Shown here: one piece after another, positions 1 through 11,381 of the stretch
How positions within the stretch are numbered: the first letter of the stretch is position 1
How the letters are laid out: every line of letters starts with the position of its first letter
NCBI GenBank assembly: GCA_022113835.1
Contig: JAILWY010000027.1
Span: forward strand, 12,836,501-12,900,500
Direction: 5' to 3'
From: Atopsyche davidsoni
Taxonomy: Eukaryota; Arthropoda; Insecta; Trichoptera; Hydrobiosidae
Length of the DNA: 64,000 nucleotides
Notes under the pieces: generated by a model
Databases searched by the model: none
What the model saw: the letters and a program-made list of their open reading frames with translations, nothing else
Told to the model about the DNA's origin: nothing
Position numbers and translations under genes: made by a program

Positions 1-377
1 ACTGAGAGCCACATAGTCGGCAGCAGTGGCGTGTGGATCTAACCGCTGGCGCACGAATAAAAAATAATGACCACCATAACCTTTATAATAAAAAGCACAA
101 GCCTCACACCGTACAACCTGGGGAAAGAAACAAAATATAATATACATATGAATCAACGGATTCTAAGCGATGAATAGAACGATGACTCTATCTGCCTACT
201 GCCTAATTTTAACTATATTCCGCGAGCGTGGGACATTGAGCTTAGACAATATGAGATCGTGGATTTTATAATCACGCTACTCTGTGAGGTTAGTTATACG
301 TGTTATCTCGAGTGTATAGTTGCAAGTCTCGTGCGCGGATGTGGCTCAAGAGCTGCACATCGCAGGACCTTGAACTT
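1..377. other. Single-copy flank, nothing recognised
   Basis: This is mixed-composition sequence with no convincing coding region. An open frame at 259-531 starts at GTG and matches nothing I recognise, so I treat it as chance. No RNA gene or transposon end is visible. Confidence 0.5.
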
Positions 378-404
378 GCGTTATCTGAAGTCTGCAGATA
401 ACGC
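378..404. repeat. Perfect 10-bp stem with 7-nt loop
   Basis: The bases at 378-387 (gcgttatctg) are the exact reverse complement of 395-404, around a 7-base loop. Transcribed from either strand this would form a stable short hairpin. It lacks the long paired stem of a microRNA precursor and has no following T-run, so no function is assigned. Confidence 0.6.
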
Positions 405-717
405 GAGTCATCGTGTGCGAGAAATCGTAGTGATTGCACCACAGGAGCCAACACGCCGAGAATCAGCACATCAATCATTCGGTAATTACACTCTAATGCA
501 GGTGTCTATATTTCAGATAAGAACGCAATAAACTTACTAGAGATTCTACACGCGGCACAACACGACTGATTAACGATGTCGTAATTTTTTTTCGACAAAA
601 TTACAAAAAAGATCCGATAAATTCTACCACAGTGAAATTTAATCAATTGGTTGCATTGTGAAGGTGAGACAGGGCGGTCGAGCTTTTTTTTTGTTTCTGT
701 AATAACCTAACCAAGAA

Positions 718-802
718 AACCATGAACACTGGTTCAACATGAGTATATGCTCAGTGAAATGGTCGTCAACCTCCTCTGAGGAGAGGCACTCGATGAAGAT
801 GA
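718..802 (+). repeat. Inverted repeat, left copy (about 85 bp)
   Basis: This segment pairs in inverted orientation with 1933-2016. The inner part, including the block tatgctcagtgaaatggtcg and the following cctcctctga, is nearly identical between copies, while the outer 15-20 bases differ. The copies are about 1.1 kb apart. They could be two copies of one interspersed repeat in opposite orientation or the ends of an old element. I see no transposase between them. Confidence 0.7.
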
Positions 803-1712
803 ATAATAAAAATATAAATAAATAAATTAGGAGAGTTAGCGGTTATGTAAGGTTAGAACTTTTAAGTCACATATCGAATAGTATTAAAAATAAAATATTT
901 ATTTGAAACTTATTCACAATACTGCTCACACGTTTCAGATAGATTAAGAAAACGCATGTTATGTGTTATACGCTTCTTAATATTAACGTAGTGATAAAAT
1001 TGTTGTAAACATATTTATTTGTTTTGCAGTCTTATATTGTGTAGATAAAAATTAAACAAAAAGTTTTAAAAAAAGACTACTGATTATTTTTACCGGGACA
1101 GTGAGAGCTCTTTTCCTCTTCAAAGACATGACTAAATTGTTAGACCGATACGTGATTTTTACAATTATGTTAGACATTAGGGGTTGGAATTTACTCCAAC
1201 AAAAAATCATCAAAAACTAATTAAAGAACAATTACTAGGAATTCCACTAATTTAAAGTCTAACGACGCTGGAAAACCTCTCTCGGTTGTTAACCTGTAAA
1301 TTAATATTCTAGTAGAATCAAAACTAATATATAAAAAAATGGGACAAAGGAGAGATGTGTATATTTTATTGTTTGTTAATAAAAGCGTATTCAAGATTTT
1401 GGTGATTGATTATCTTAAAAAGCAAGCGCAATAAGTTCGATCTATAGATATTGTGTTATTAAACGTATATACACACCTTTGTTCGAGTTTAAATTAAAAT
1501 TATAGTCGTAATTAGATATTTTTATAGTTTTTAACGTCTATAAAAAATGATGTTAAAAATATTTGGTCTCTTTTGATGGAAAATACTATGATGTGATGAA
1601 TTCAGATATTCAATATAAAAATTTAATTTTTTTAAATTTTAACCGTGTCAACTTGATGATTGAACAAGTGTTTGTAAGTAAAAAGATTTATCATTTCATG
1701 TGTATTTAATTT
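803..1712. other. AT-rich interval between inverted repeats
   Basis: About 0.9 kb of AT-rich sequence with many homopolymer A and T runs and stops in all frames. No gene, RNA or transposon protein remnant was recognised. Confidence 0.5.
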
Positions 1713-1853
1713 ATGGAGGTCAGGCCCATGGAGGTCGTCGGGGGGACACGCGAGGGCGGAAGCCGCAGCTCCTCCTTGCCAGTTGCACCGACACGTAACC
1801 AGAAGGCCGACTGCTTCTATCTATACACATCATGCATTCGCAATCATTGGTAA
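1713..1853 (+). other. Small GC-rich ORF, 46 codons, unrecognised
   Basis: A short ATG-initiated frame lies in a GC-rich island of about 120 bases inside otherwise AT-rich DNA. It encodes 46 residues with a second in-frame Met at codon 6 and ends at TAA. The composition jump suggests an exon or transposon fragment rather than background. I recognise no domain and no clear splice sites, so a coding role is only a possibility. Confidence 0.2.
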
Positions 1854-1932
1854 CGTTTTGTTTGTAAACCATTACATATCATTATGTAAATCACCACATA
1901 TCATTGTCTCACTATTATATTTTCAAGTTTAG

Positions 1933-2016
1933 TTCGTCTTCATCAAGTGCTTCTCTTCAGAGGAGGTTGGCGACCATTTCACTGAGCATATACTTATACA
2001 TACGCGTTCATGGTTA
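1933..2016 (-). repeat. Inverted repeat, right copy (about 85 bp)
   Basis: This is the reverse-complement partner of 718-802. It carries small substitutions relative to the left copy, for example in the cctcctctga block, so the pair is not recent. The sequence just outside each copy differs and no target-site duplication was found. Confidence 0.7.
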
Positions 2017-3714
2017 TTTAAAGGGAAAATAGTATAGTGGGTCCCTGTGTTTTTTTTTTAAATTTATTATATACTTTAAACCTATTTTCCCCAAACGATT
2101 ACAATATTTTGATGTTCTGGAATACTGCTAATGATATTTTTAACTAAACAAGTATTGTTCAGTGTAGGATCGACATACTTGCCTCGCTTCAGATGTTATT
2201 TATTAGAAAAAATATAAATTTTAGGTGCATCGAACTAAAAACAGATCATATATGTCTAAATAAATATATTAATAACTGTGTTTTTTTTATTTTATAAATT
2301 ATTTATTAAAATTAATCAAATCTGTTACCAACCATAAATTATATCTAAGAACCATTAAATCATTTAGGATAGAATGAATCTGTACCAATTCAAGATAAAG
2401 CACGAAGCGAAATTCGTTAAGCAAATTTCTTATCTGTAAATTACAAGAATATGTATGAGTATTTTCCTCGCTGCGGAAATTTTACCAAAATAATATTATA
2501 AGGATTTAATGCGGATAAGCCTCCTATGCCTTCCTCTGGGTAGTAATTTTATGAATTTTAATTGTACCGAGAAACGCACCTTCTATTCGTACAAAATCGA
2601 TTCGGAATTTTTCGTAAGTCTCCCCAAAATAATTATCAAAATCTTACTTCAAAAAAACAAATTTTTGTGTAGGCAAATCTTTTATCGTTAACTAAAAACA
2701 TTTTTATTTATTTTATGTGAAATTTTTGCGTCTAGTTTGTATTCTATAAAAACATCGTCTTTTTATCTATAATCATTATTTTTTTACACGTATTACATAT
2801 TTTTATAATCGTTTATAAAAAATACAAATATCTAGATGCATATATATAAATGTTTAAATATAAAAATGTATGAAGAAAATACGAACAAACTGGACGTTTA
2901 AATGCATTAAAGTAATTTATTTCAAAAATAATAAAAACTTGCGTTAAATTTACAGTTAAGTTAACAATTTTTCGGTCGGTCGAATCTCCGGGGAATTGCT
3001 CCACTTCAATCTTAAGAAATGTTTGTTTACTCGCTTTGCGCAATATTAAATAATTAATCAATGAAAATTAATTCAATAAATGAATCCATGCAGCGAGCCA
3101 ACGGTGTAATAAAATATTTAACCTTTCGCATTGTTATTAGCGCATAAATATGAATACTAAATAAATAAAAACTATTATTAGAACTCGTATGGATAATCTT
3201 CACGGCTTAAATTATGTATAACTCTCAAACAAAACAATAAATAAGGTTTGCGCTTTGCGGGGTTACATCTATGGCTTATTCACTAATACAAATAATATTT
3301 TAACTTGTTTTTCAATATTTAGGAATCAAAAATGAAAATTTATATTTTAAAAAATTGCGAAAATATTACAATTCTGTAAAAAAAATCTTGTAATTCTAAT
3401 CGAAAACAACCGAGCGAAAACCTGTTATCATATTTGTTGGAGATAAGTTAATGAAAATACTCTTCGTACATTTATGATAAAAATATATATGCATACCTGA
3501 ATACGGCCTAATATAATTTAACATTATGAGACAAACCAAATCTTTTGCAGAAATCGATACAAATGAAGAGTACAGTCTCCGGTACCGGAAATATCAATAT
3601 CAATTATTTGCAAACAAATACTGTAGGCCATGGAGGTGAAAATACAATACAACGGAATATCCATCGGCATGCTTATTGATATGTTTTCATTGAGCGTTGA
3701 GAATTTGATTTGGG
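2017..3714. other. AT-rich intergenic or intronic DNA
   Basis: About 1.7 kb dominated by A/T runs. The frames at 2509-2691 and 2813-3061 have no recognisable protein features. Nothing further can be supported. Confidence 0.5.
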
Positions 3715-3950
3715 AGATTGAAGCGAGCGAACCTGAAGCCAGCCCCTGAATCGAGCGTCTGAAGCGAGCGGCCTGAAACGAACGCCTGAAACGAGCAGCC
3801 TGAAACGAGCGGCCTGAAGCGAGCCCCTGAAGCCAACGCCTGAAGCGAGCTGCCTAAAACGAGTGCCTGAAACGAGCAACCTGAAACGAGAGGCCTGAAG
3901 CCAGCGCCTGAAGCGAGCGGCTGAAGCAAGTGGCTGAAACCAGCGGCGGA
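3715..3950. repeat. Degenerate GC-rich minisatellite (cctgaa-cgagc motif)
   Basis: A run of roughly fifteen diverged copies of a short motif of the form cctgaaacgagcgg, with g/a and g/c variation and units of about 14-17 bases. The uninterrupted open frames across it are a by-product of the repeat. The copies differ, so this array is older than the neighbouring 20-bp and 17-bp arrays. Confidence 0.8.
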
Positions 3951-3987
3951 GTGCGCAGAGCGGGGCACTGCGGCGGCGCTGCGGCGA

Positions 3988-4087
3988 GCCCGCCAAGGTC
4001 ACGGCCAGCCCGCCAAGGTCACGGCCAGCCCGCCAAGGTCACGGCCAGCCCGCCAAGGTCACGGCCAGCCCGCCAAGGTCACGGCCC
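3988..4087. repeat. 20-bp tandem repeat, five copies
   Basis: The motif cgccaaggtcacggccagcc repeats with a 20-bp period, with cgccaaggtc starting at 3991, 4011, 4031, 4051 and 4071. The copies are essentially identical, which suggests recent expansion by slippage or unequal exchange. Confidence 0.9.
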
Positions 4088-4089
4088 GC

Positions 4090-4172
4090 CACGTGCGCCA
4101 CAGGGCCACGTGCGCCACAGGGCCACGTGCGCCACAGGGCCACGTGCCCGGACCACCGGACCACCGGACCAC
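4090..4172. repeat. 17-bp and 8-bp tandem repeats
   Basis: The motif cacgtgcgccacagggc repeats with period 17 from 4090, 4107 and 4124 with a partial copy at 4141. It is followed at once by three copies of the 8-mer ccggacca (4148-4171). Each 17-mer contains the E-box palindrome CACGTG. Together with 3715-4087 this is a compound GC-rich minisatellite block in an AT-rich neighbourhood. Confidence 0.9.
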
Positions 4173-4212
4173 ACTCGAGCCATCCAACTAACGATGCACA
4201 CTTATTTTCATG

Positions 4213-4308
4213 TTATCGGTGACCGGTTTCGCCAACATTTTGCGTTGGCGTTGTCAAACGAAGTTACCCAATGCCAACGCAAGGGGCCAGCAAAAAAATC
4301 ACCGATAA
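4213..4308. repeat. Foldback element with nested inverted repeats
   Basis: The outer decamer ttatcggtga (4213-4222) is the exact reverse complement of 4299-4308. Inside it, ttgcgttggcgttg (4240-4253) pairs with 4269-4282 with one mismatch. The arrangement is that of a small foldback or MITE-like element of about 95 bp. I found no clear target duplication, so the family is unassigned. Confidence 0.6.
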
Positions 4309-4629
4309 TATTAAAACACGCGGAAGTACCCCAGAAGTATTTTATAAAAATATTGAACATATAAAACATATTTAATTGAACGTAGAAGTCGAGTTTTCGC
4401 ATCGTTTTCTTTCATAATTTTCATCGTACGTCTTTTAAAATAATATATATTTTAAGAAATATATGTATTTATCACAATATGCCAATATTTGTAAGCAAGC
4501 TATGTTGCAGAGGTAAAGATCAATATTTTTTTTTGTATTCAGTCATTTTTGCTGGACTCGCATTGATCGCCGGACTCTAGGGGCGGTCAGTATCGGTGAT
4601 TAGTTTTCTATTTTCTCATATTTAAAATC

Positions 4630-4646
4630 AGTGCCTCTGAGGCACT
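4630..4646. repeat. 17-bp near-perfect palindrome
   Basis: The sequence agtgcctctgaggcact reads almost the same on both strands, differing only near the centre. It could be a dimeric protein binding site or chance. The related words tatcggtga and tatcggcga lie close on either side. Confidence 0.4.
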
Positions 4647-5067
4647 TCAATATCTGCATGACAAAAATATAAATATCGGCGATTGAGCAGCTACTCGCGC
4701 ATCGCTGCCGTCCCGGACCTGGCTCGCGTGCGTGTGGCGGTATTTTAAAATATATCTTAATTGAAGAGAAAGTTTATCAGGTCACGTGACACTCCCGATA
4801 TAGCCGCCGTCCCCCCCGAGGAGCTGACGAGGAGCTGACGAGGAGCCCCCGCCTCGCCTCCGCCGCGTGGATTGCAGATTTGCTTATTGTACGAAATCGT
4901 AATGCGGTGTTGTACAAGCTGTACGCGTAGTGAAACCACTTCAGGCGTCAATCTGGCAAAATGTGACCGAGTAAAATATTTCGATTACACTTTTATACTT
5001 AATTTGAGTGCCAGATGTATATCACTATGTAATAATAAAAATATATTGTATGCACTAGATATGATCT
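4647..5067. other. GC-rich patch and AT-rich DNA, no gene
   Basis: Around 4700-4870 there is a GC-rich stretch with a short tandem of gaggagctgac (about 2.5 copies near 4818-4845). It has no recognisable reading frame. The remainder up to the MITE is AT-rich. Confidence 0.45.
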
Positions 5068-5075
5068 ACTTAGAG
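5068..5075. repeat. Target-site duplication of hAT MITE, left
   Basis: The octamer acttagag directly precedes the terminal CAGTG of the element and is repeated exactly at 5319-5326. An 8-bp duplication is the hallmark of hAT-superfamily insertion. Confidence 0.9.
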
Positions 5076-5318
5076 CAGTGCTTCTCAAAGTGGTCCCTAC
5101 GGACCCCAGGGGGTCCTTAGATAATTAAAATCGATTTGGGGATCCCTGAAGTCCGCGCAAGGCTTAATATAAAATTTAAAAAATTGTGACACATTTTTAT
5201 TAATATTTTTGTTTTTCATCCAGGGGCCGTAGGCAAGCTTTGACTGTGAAAGGGGGTCCGTGGGCAAGTTTTGACTATGAAAAGGGGTCCGTGGGCCAAA
5301 AGAGTTTGAGAGCCACTG
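5076..5318. mobile_element. Non-autonomous hAT element (MITE), 243 bp
   Basis: The element begins CAGTGCTTCTCAAA and ends with the imperfect inverted counterpart TTTGAGAGCCACTG. These are typical hAT ends with the CAGTG / CACTG termini, and the flanks are perfect 8-bp duplications. It encodes no transposase. Internally it has two similar stretches built on the word gtccgtgggc with a nearby ttttgact, spaced about 40 bases, suggesting an internal duplication. Such an element would have been moved in trans by an autonomous hAT transposase, which is not in this window. Confidence 0.9.
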
Positions 5319-5326
5319 ACTTAGAG
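5319..5326. repeat. Target-site duplication of hAT MITE, right
   Basis: An exact copy of acttagag directly follows the terminal CACTG. The intact pair argues that the insertion has not been rearranged. Confidence 0.9.
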
Positions 5327-6587
5327 CAACAAGATTCCAACGATTGAAAGCGTTTTTTTTTCATCAAAATTTTTCCAAAAGTCTCGCGTGCAAAACTTAT
5401 CTCAATCTATTTGTTTTTTGTCACTTGGCTAGGAGTATTTGTTGTGTAAATGTGGAGTATTTTTTCTTTTAAAAATCAAAAATGAACGGTATATTCTAAA
5501 TCGTGATCACAAATCAATCAAACACTACCAAAAATATATAGTGACAAGTCAAATTGCTAATTTTTGACCTGTTGGTAAATGCCAATTAAAATAATTAAAT
5601 TTTATTATTACGTTTTTAAAGCTTTTGGTAAATTTGCAGCAGGTATTTAAAGTTAAATGGTAGTTAAAATATCTTACAAAAAATTTATGAGTCTACAACA
5701 CCTCTGGTACAGGTTGTAAAGTCATTAATTACTCACTCGATAGTATTTTCAATGCATTTAAATTGCTTGATAGTCAACGTATTATCTTATCACCGTTTAA
5801 AATAACATTAAACGACAACATCGATGTTAGTTTAAATTCTGGAAAATACCAATATCCGGGAAATTGATGTCAGAAATCTATAGACAGGAAATCAAGCTGC
5901 TCAAAAATGTCGATTTATCCTTTCGCGAATGAATCTAATAAAATAAATAAATATCCCCATTTATCGGTTTGTAACACCATTGCATTAAACATTATCACTA
6001 TTTATGGGTTTCCAGTCATTAGTTATATTAAAACAAGACAATAAAAAATAGAAAATTCCTGGAATTCTTCATGAATAGCAAGTTGTTCGGAATTAAACTG
6101 GTTTTTTTTCTTCCGCTTAATAAACAATTTAAAAAAAACACAAAAGTATTATTTAAAATCTCAAATAAACGAAAAATAATTGCTTCATGGGTGTTGTGCC
6201 TCATTTTTCACTGTCTCGGAACCGAAACATACTTATAATAACTACGGTTGCCAAAACAGCGAACATTTTCAATAAAAAATATTTTACATCATTATGTAAT
6301 TGTTCAACGTCGCAAGCAAGAACTTTACGAGCTAATTTTTAAAATCCGTATAATTTTTTTACGTCATTTCTATATATTTCTTTGCATTGACCCTGAAAAT
6401 ATATAGTCATAACGAGCACGAAATGTTACCAAATGTCGACATGTCCAAGAACGGGTATAATTCCATAAATCAACAACAAAAGTAAGTTGTTAAATACACG
6501 TATTTTTTTTTCATCAGCAATCTGTGTATTCTCTAAAAACTCTATGTTTAATAAAGCAACCACATGGCTCCCGTGCATTTGAAAAAA
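5327..6587. other. AT-rich DNA, nothing recognised
   Basis: About 1.3 kb of AT-rich sequence with stops in all frames. No exon, RNA gene or transposon could be supported. Confidence 0.5.
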
Positions 6588-6648
6588 ATATATATATTTA
6601 TATATATATATAAATTTATATATGTCTATATATATACATATATATATC
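6588..6648. repeat. TA-rich microsatellite
   Basis: An interrupted (TA)n tract of about 60 bases with a self-complementary centre. It would readily form hairpins or cruciforms and explains the low-complexity minus-strand frame over 6426-6704. Confidence 0.85.
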
Positions 6649-8205
6649 CAAATTACAAAAGTGCATAGGTCGTTTAAATATTTATGCAAAAAGTTGTTTT
6701 CCAAAACATAGTTAAAAAATTAATAGTCAATTCCTGTCATTAAAATTGATATACACAAAGATCTATACAAAATTGATTGCCTTATTGCTTTTTATTCAAA
6801 GTTTATTCGTGTATGGACATGTATTAGTCTGACCATAACAATATTATTAAAAAAAAAAAAAAACAACGTGCATCATTAGAATTATTTACATTTTTAGTAA
6901 AACTAATTATAATTTATTTTTATTGATTCTTTTAACGAGTGAAAAAAATATTTTTTGTTAAAATACAAAAAACGACCATTTCATTTTATAATTAAATACA
7001 ATAAATTAAAAATAGTTGAAAATCTGAATTTCTTTCGCTCGGAAACTTTTTCAGCATAGAAAAATTTAAAATTATTCACAACTTACTCTATTTTTTATCT
7101 AAATTATTTTATATTATAATTAGTTTAAAAAGGCATAAGAATGACGTAACTAAATAGTTTTTTGATCAATTCAGATTCTATACCTCTTCTTAAGTCTACA
7201 TGGCGGATTTTATTTCATTTTAAGATGCTAAATGTCGATTATCAATTTAAAATGGGAAATACCCAATATTTAAATTAAAGCTGTCAATTGTATAATTAAT
7301 TGTATTTTTCCAATAAATCTCGGATTTTCCTTTCCAGTTTGACCTTACTTCTTTGATTAAATGTTATATCTTTTTATGTTTTATCTGTTACAAATTGCTC
7401 ATCATACAACTATTAAATAAGCTAAAAAAATACAGGTTGTTCATTAAAATAAAAAAGTATCAAGCAAGTACTATATTACCCACCTTCTTACGTTTACAGT
7501 TTATTAGTATTTTGTTTTGTATTCTGATGTATTTTAAAATTGATTTTTTACATAAAATGTAGACTGCACGTAATGTTAACATAACACATGTGTTTGCTTT
7601 GTGTTACAATAATTTAAGACTTTTGATGCAATATATACAAAATTATTACAACCTGCGGGACATACCGAGAGAATGGAATTATTTTTATTATTTATCCTAC
7701 ATAAATTTACTACTTATCAAAAAATACAAATCCGTTTCAATTTGATGTCTGTTTACGTTTTTAGGGACGCGTTTTTTTTTTAATTTCCTACGTTTCGCAC
7801 TTCCGTATAGATTGCCTAGTGGGTGTTAATATCTAATCTAATTCAGGATTAAAAAATATATTTAATGACTAATTACAATACAAACCAGTCGTCGAAGATT
7901 TCAGAATGCAATTTTTTTTCATAAAAGATAATATACATTTTTCTCTATACTGCCTGATGGTTGGATATTATGTTATTAAAACAAAAAAAATCAAATGCAG
8001 ACTTGAACATTGGTCAGGTACAAATGTTAGTGTACATTCGTAGATCGTATAAAATATAAATACTTTAAACACAGGCGATAGCAAACATCTTTAGTAGGGA
8101 CGATTGTGAATTCCTACGGGCTATGGGCTGAGATGTATCGGAATTCACGTCAGTTATAACAGAGTGGCATCGGAATTTATTGAACAGACCATTTAGTTTA
8201 TCAGA
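6649..8205. other. AT-rich DNA, nothing recognised
   Basis: About 1.6 kb of AT-rich sequence with long A and T runs, for example around 6850. The frame at 7353-7562 is low-complexity and hydrophobic by composition only. Confidence 0.5.
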
Positions 8206-8424
8206 TCAGTATAAAGCGAAACGTGTTGCCGGCATGCTTGCATTGTGTACACAACATGCCATGTCCTCTCGAAAGCTGCTTAAATTTTCTGCGTTGCAAG
8301 ATATTGGAGAAAAAAAATACTCATAGGTTTTGGCAGTCGACGTTTTAAGATAATTTGGTTTCTTGGGTGTTGAAGTGTTTGAAATTTTCTCTTTCTTGTG
8401 CTTTTTTCCTGAAGACGGTCCCAT
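8206..8424 (-). CDS. Unrecognised 72-residue lysine-rich ORF, possible exon or transposon remnant
   Basis: An ATG-initiated minus-strand frame begins MGPSSGKKHKKEK, a strongly basic stretch, and continues through a lysine- and threonine-rich segment to a Cys-containing C-terminal part before a TAA. Basic N-termini of this kind occur in many nuclear and transposon proteins, but I recognise no specific family. The surrounding 8100-8450 block is less AT-rich than its neighbours and reads like an old insertion. It may be a fragment of a retroposed gene or a DNA transposon. No splice sites or partner exons were found. Confidence 0.25.
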   Translation of the reverse strand: MGPSSGKKHKKEKISNTSTPKKPNYLKTSTAKTYEYFFSPISCNAENLSSFREDMACCVHNASMPATRFALY

Positions 8425-8429
8425 CACGG

Positions 8430-10560
8430 AGACAAACGTTGGAGGACAGAAAACTTAACACAGCTTAACACCAAAAAAAACAAAAATTTTAACCGTGGGA
8501 TAAGTATAAGTTTTATACCAGAGATGTAATATTATATTTTGAATCTTTAAAGGGACATCTTCGGGGATTTCAGGAAAAACGTCGGATGGTTTAAATTATA
8601 TTGCAAATAAGCACCAAAGAACAAAGTAAATCTGATTACCAGAAGCTGGCGTTATTTGTGATACATATTAATTTAATTGATCCCCTCTATAATTTTACGC
8701 ACTAAATAGTACACCTTTTGAACCTAATTCTTACACGATAGAACCGAAGCGGACCTTAATAGGCTTTTCATTTCAAAACGGCTACTAGATATTTCAGGCT
8801 AAAGATAGAGCTATTGAGTAAGAATCAAACAAACATTTACTATAGAAATACTGACCGCAGCGGAATAAAGATTTGATTTATTATAATCTAATATTATTTA
8901 ATGTGACTCATTTTAATATCTCGTTTACTTGGAAGATAATAACGACATATCATGATAGACAATATTTGCAGAGTTACCGCAACAAAAACAATTAAATTCC
9001 CACGTAGATGAACTGCAAGGTTTGTCGAAGACTTTAATTGTTTGATTTATTTTAAATGTTTACTTTGTAGTCAAACGCTGCCGAGACAATGCGGTAATCC
9101 GATAATTTATGTTTTTGCAAACTTATCTCATGTCTCATGTGTTGTTACATTGCGTATACGTTAAAGTAAATGAGTATTATCGATTTATAATAACAATACA
9201 CCTAATTCAAAGAAGTAATGAATAAGTCGATAAATCAAATACTTTTATATTCTATTGAAACCAAAAGACAAACGATTGTTATCAACTGAAATTTAAGGTT
9301 TTTCCCTGATTTGACTATTTTTTTTAGTTTGTTAACTATTAATATTTATTTTATATTTTGAAACTTTTTGCAATCAAACCATCATTTACGTATTGATAAG
9401 TCAGTTTATAAATAATATACCATTAAAATTTAAATAAACAAAAAAAACTAAATATTTCACATTTCTGCATTAGGTTCGACAAACGGCATAACCGTTCAAA
9501 CGAATACCTTTTTATCGATCAAAAGATAAAAAAAAAAATTAAATGCATAAAACTATATTAATTTTATTATTAAAAAAAAAACAATAAAATGCCGGTTTCG
9601 ATAGCACGCAATTAATAAGTCACTGCGTACTTATGACGGCTGACAAGCGGCAACTGCTTTTGAGAAAGTTAATAGTATTATTATGAACTTAGTACTCTTA
9701 GTACATATTTTTTAAATGGGATAAGTTTTGTATAAGATTATCTGGATATGAATTCGGGAACGGCGCTATGTAAATTTTCCTATATTTTCTTATTAGCAAA
9801 AAAGCTTTAAAAGCTCATATGACGTAAGAAAACTGTAAAACTTGGCGCAGAAGTGGAACTGTTACAAGCAATACGCCTTCGTTTATCTATTTATTTCAAC
9901 ATTCTTGTCAGTATGAATTATTCTTAAGAATCCCTTGCAATATAACAAATCGAAATAATTGTTGTCTAAATTACATTATTAATCTATTTTATGACCATCA
10001 GACTTCATAATTTATATTTTAAAATATATACAAATCAAAAATACGTTTTTTTCAATATACATTTGGAAGTACGCGCATGTAACAATATTTTTATTTGTCA
10101 ACCTCCGTTTCTGTAATACTTCATTTTGATGGATTACTATGTATCCGGCAATGCAAAACCATTTTTCAATTACTAACTAAAATATATTAAAAAAAACTGT
10201 ATTTCTTTGTCAGGGTTTTGGATAGATTATAGTTTTAGATTAGAAATCAAATCAATGCAAAGCCCCTAAAATTAATTCCAAAGCATACTAGCGTTAAATT
10301 ATAGCGATAGTGCCCATTTTTAGAATTGTTAAAAATATGATTAAAATATATAAAAAATCTTGTTTTGTGATAATTTGAAATAATAACGTTAGTAATTGAT
10401 TTAAAAATACTAATAGCTCTGTATTATAACTGAAGCGATCGGTTTCGCTAATCAAAACTGGCGACAAAGCCAGTCGATCCGAAAACATAATTGATATATG
10501 CAAAGGATCACCATTTGATTATTTAAGTGGATTTTTACCAAGTAATACCAAAATATATAT
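8430..10560. other. AT-rich DNA, nothing recognised
   Basis: About 2.1 kb of AT-rich sequence without recognisable genes. If the PAQR4-like exon at 11382-11631 belongs to a gene running leftward, this stretch would be part of its first intron. Confidence 0.45.
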
Positions 10561-11148
10561 ATTTTAGTAAAGAATCTCTGAAGTTTCAGCTCACTTCTTC
10601 CGAGATGAGGTGGCAACGACCACCTATCCTGCATTTGATCACCCCGAGTCCGCGGAAGCTCTCTAGCAGGGCAGACGATCTAGCGCGACGACAAAATATA
10701 CTTCTTTTGGTGACAATGCACCCACAATCCTCAAATATGCGATGAATATTTTAACTACCCCTTCAAGAGGGTTGAATATATTTTTCTAACCTCAAACATT
10801 TCCCGGTAGATGTTATCCATTTTTTCATCGTACCTTCTGCAGGGAGGCTCCGGAGGCGAGCACCGCCACGGGAAGAGTCCCATACAAAATGCGCTTTCAA
10901 AATACGCGGGGGCTGTTTTATCTCTTTTTCCTGAAATGTTTGCAAACGTGCTAACTGAATAAATACTGCCGCGTTGGATTTCCGTTACGCATTCGTAAGT
11001 CATCATCAACACGTCGAGAGTCCGCTATCGCCCGTACTCAGTTTGGCATTAATCTGAGGGCACTCAAACTTCTGATGCATCGCGGGCAATACTTCTCCAG
11101 TTCGATCGTGATAAAGTAACAAATATCGTTTCCACATTATTCGGTAAT
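10561..11148. other. Moderate-GC stretch of unknown role
   Basis: Composition rises here before the CpG-rich block. Minus-strand frames at 10755-11012 exist but have no recognisable domain, conserved motif or convincing splice sites. It may be the edge of the CpG island or conserved intronic sequence downstream of the PAQR4-like exon. Confidence 0.35.
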
Positions 11149-11375
11149 TTAACCCGCTTTCCTCTTCCGCACTCCCTGCACCCGGGCGGCAAGGCGGAGG
11201 CGGGACGTTATTCTTCGCATTCCGGGAGCGAGGCGGAAATAATACCGAGACGGGGAAAACTCGAGCGGAGGGTCCGAGTCGACCGAGTTTCGGGAATGCA
11301 AAATTGAATTCGTTTCGAATGATTTTTTGCTAGGCGCGAGTTTGAAAACCGTCGACGCGGGAAACGGGAAGCGGG

Positions 11376-11381
11376 ACTCAC
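11376..11381 (-). other. Splice donor of PAQR4-like exon
   Basis: Read on the minus strand, the exon ends ...CACG followed by gtgagt, a full consensus 5' splice site. It lies exactly where similarity to the PAQR family stops and where the reading frame becomes meaningless. Confidence 0.85.

Noticed and set aside
3715..4172. CRISPR-like regular repeats
   Set aside because: Repeats are directly adjacent with no unique spacers, and the genome is eukaryotic. They are minisatellites.
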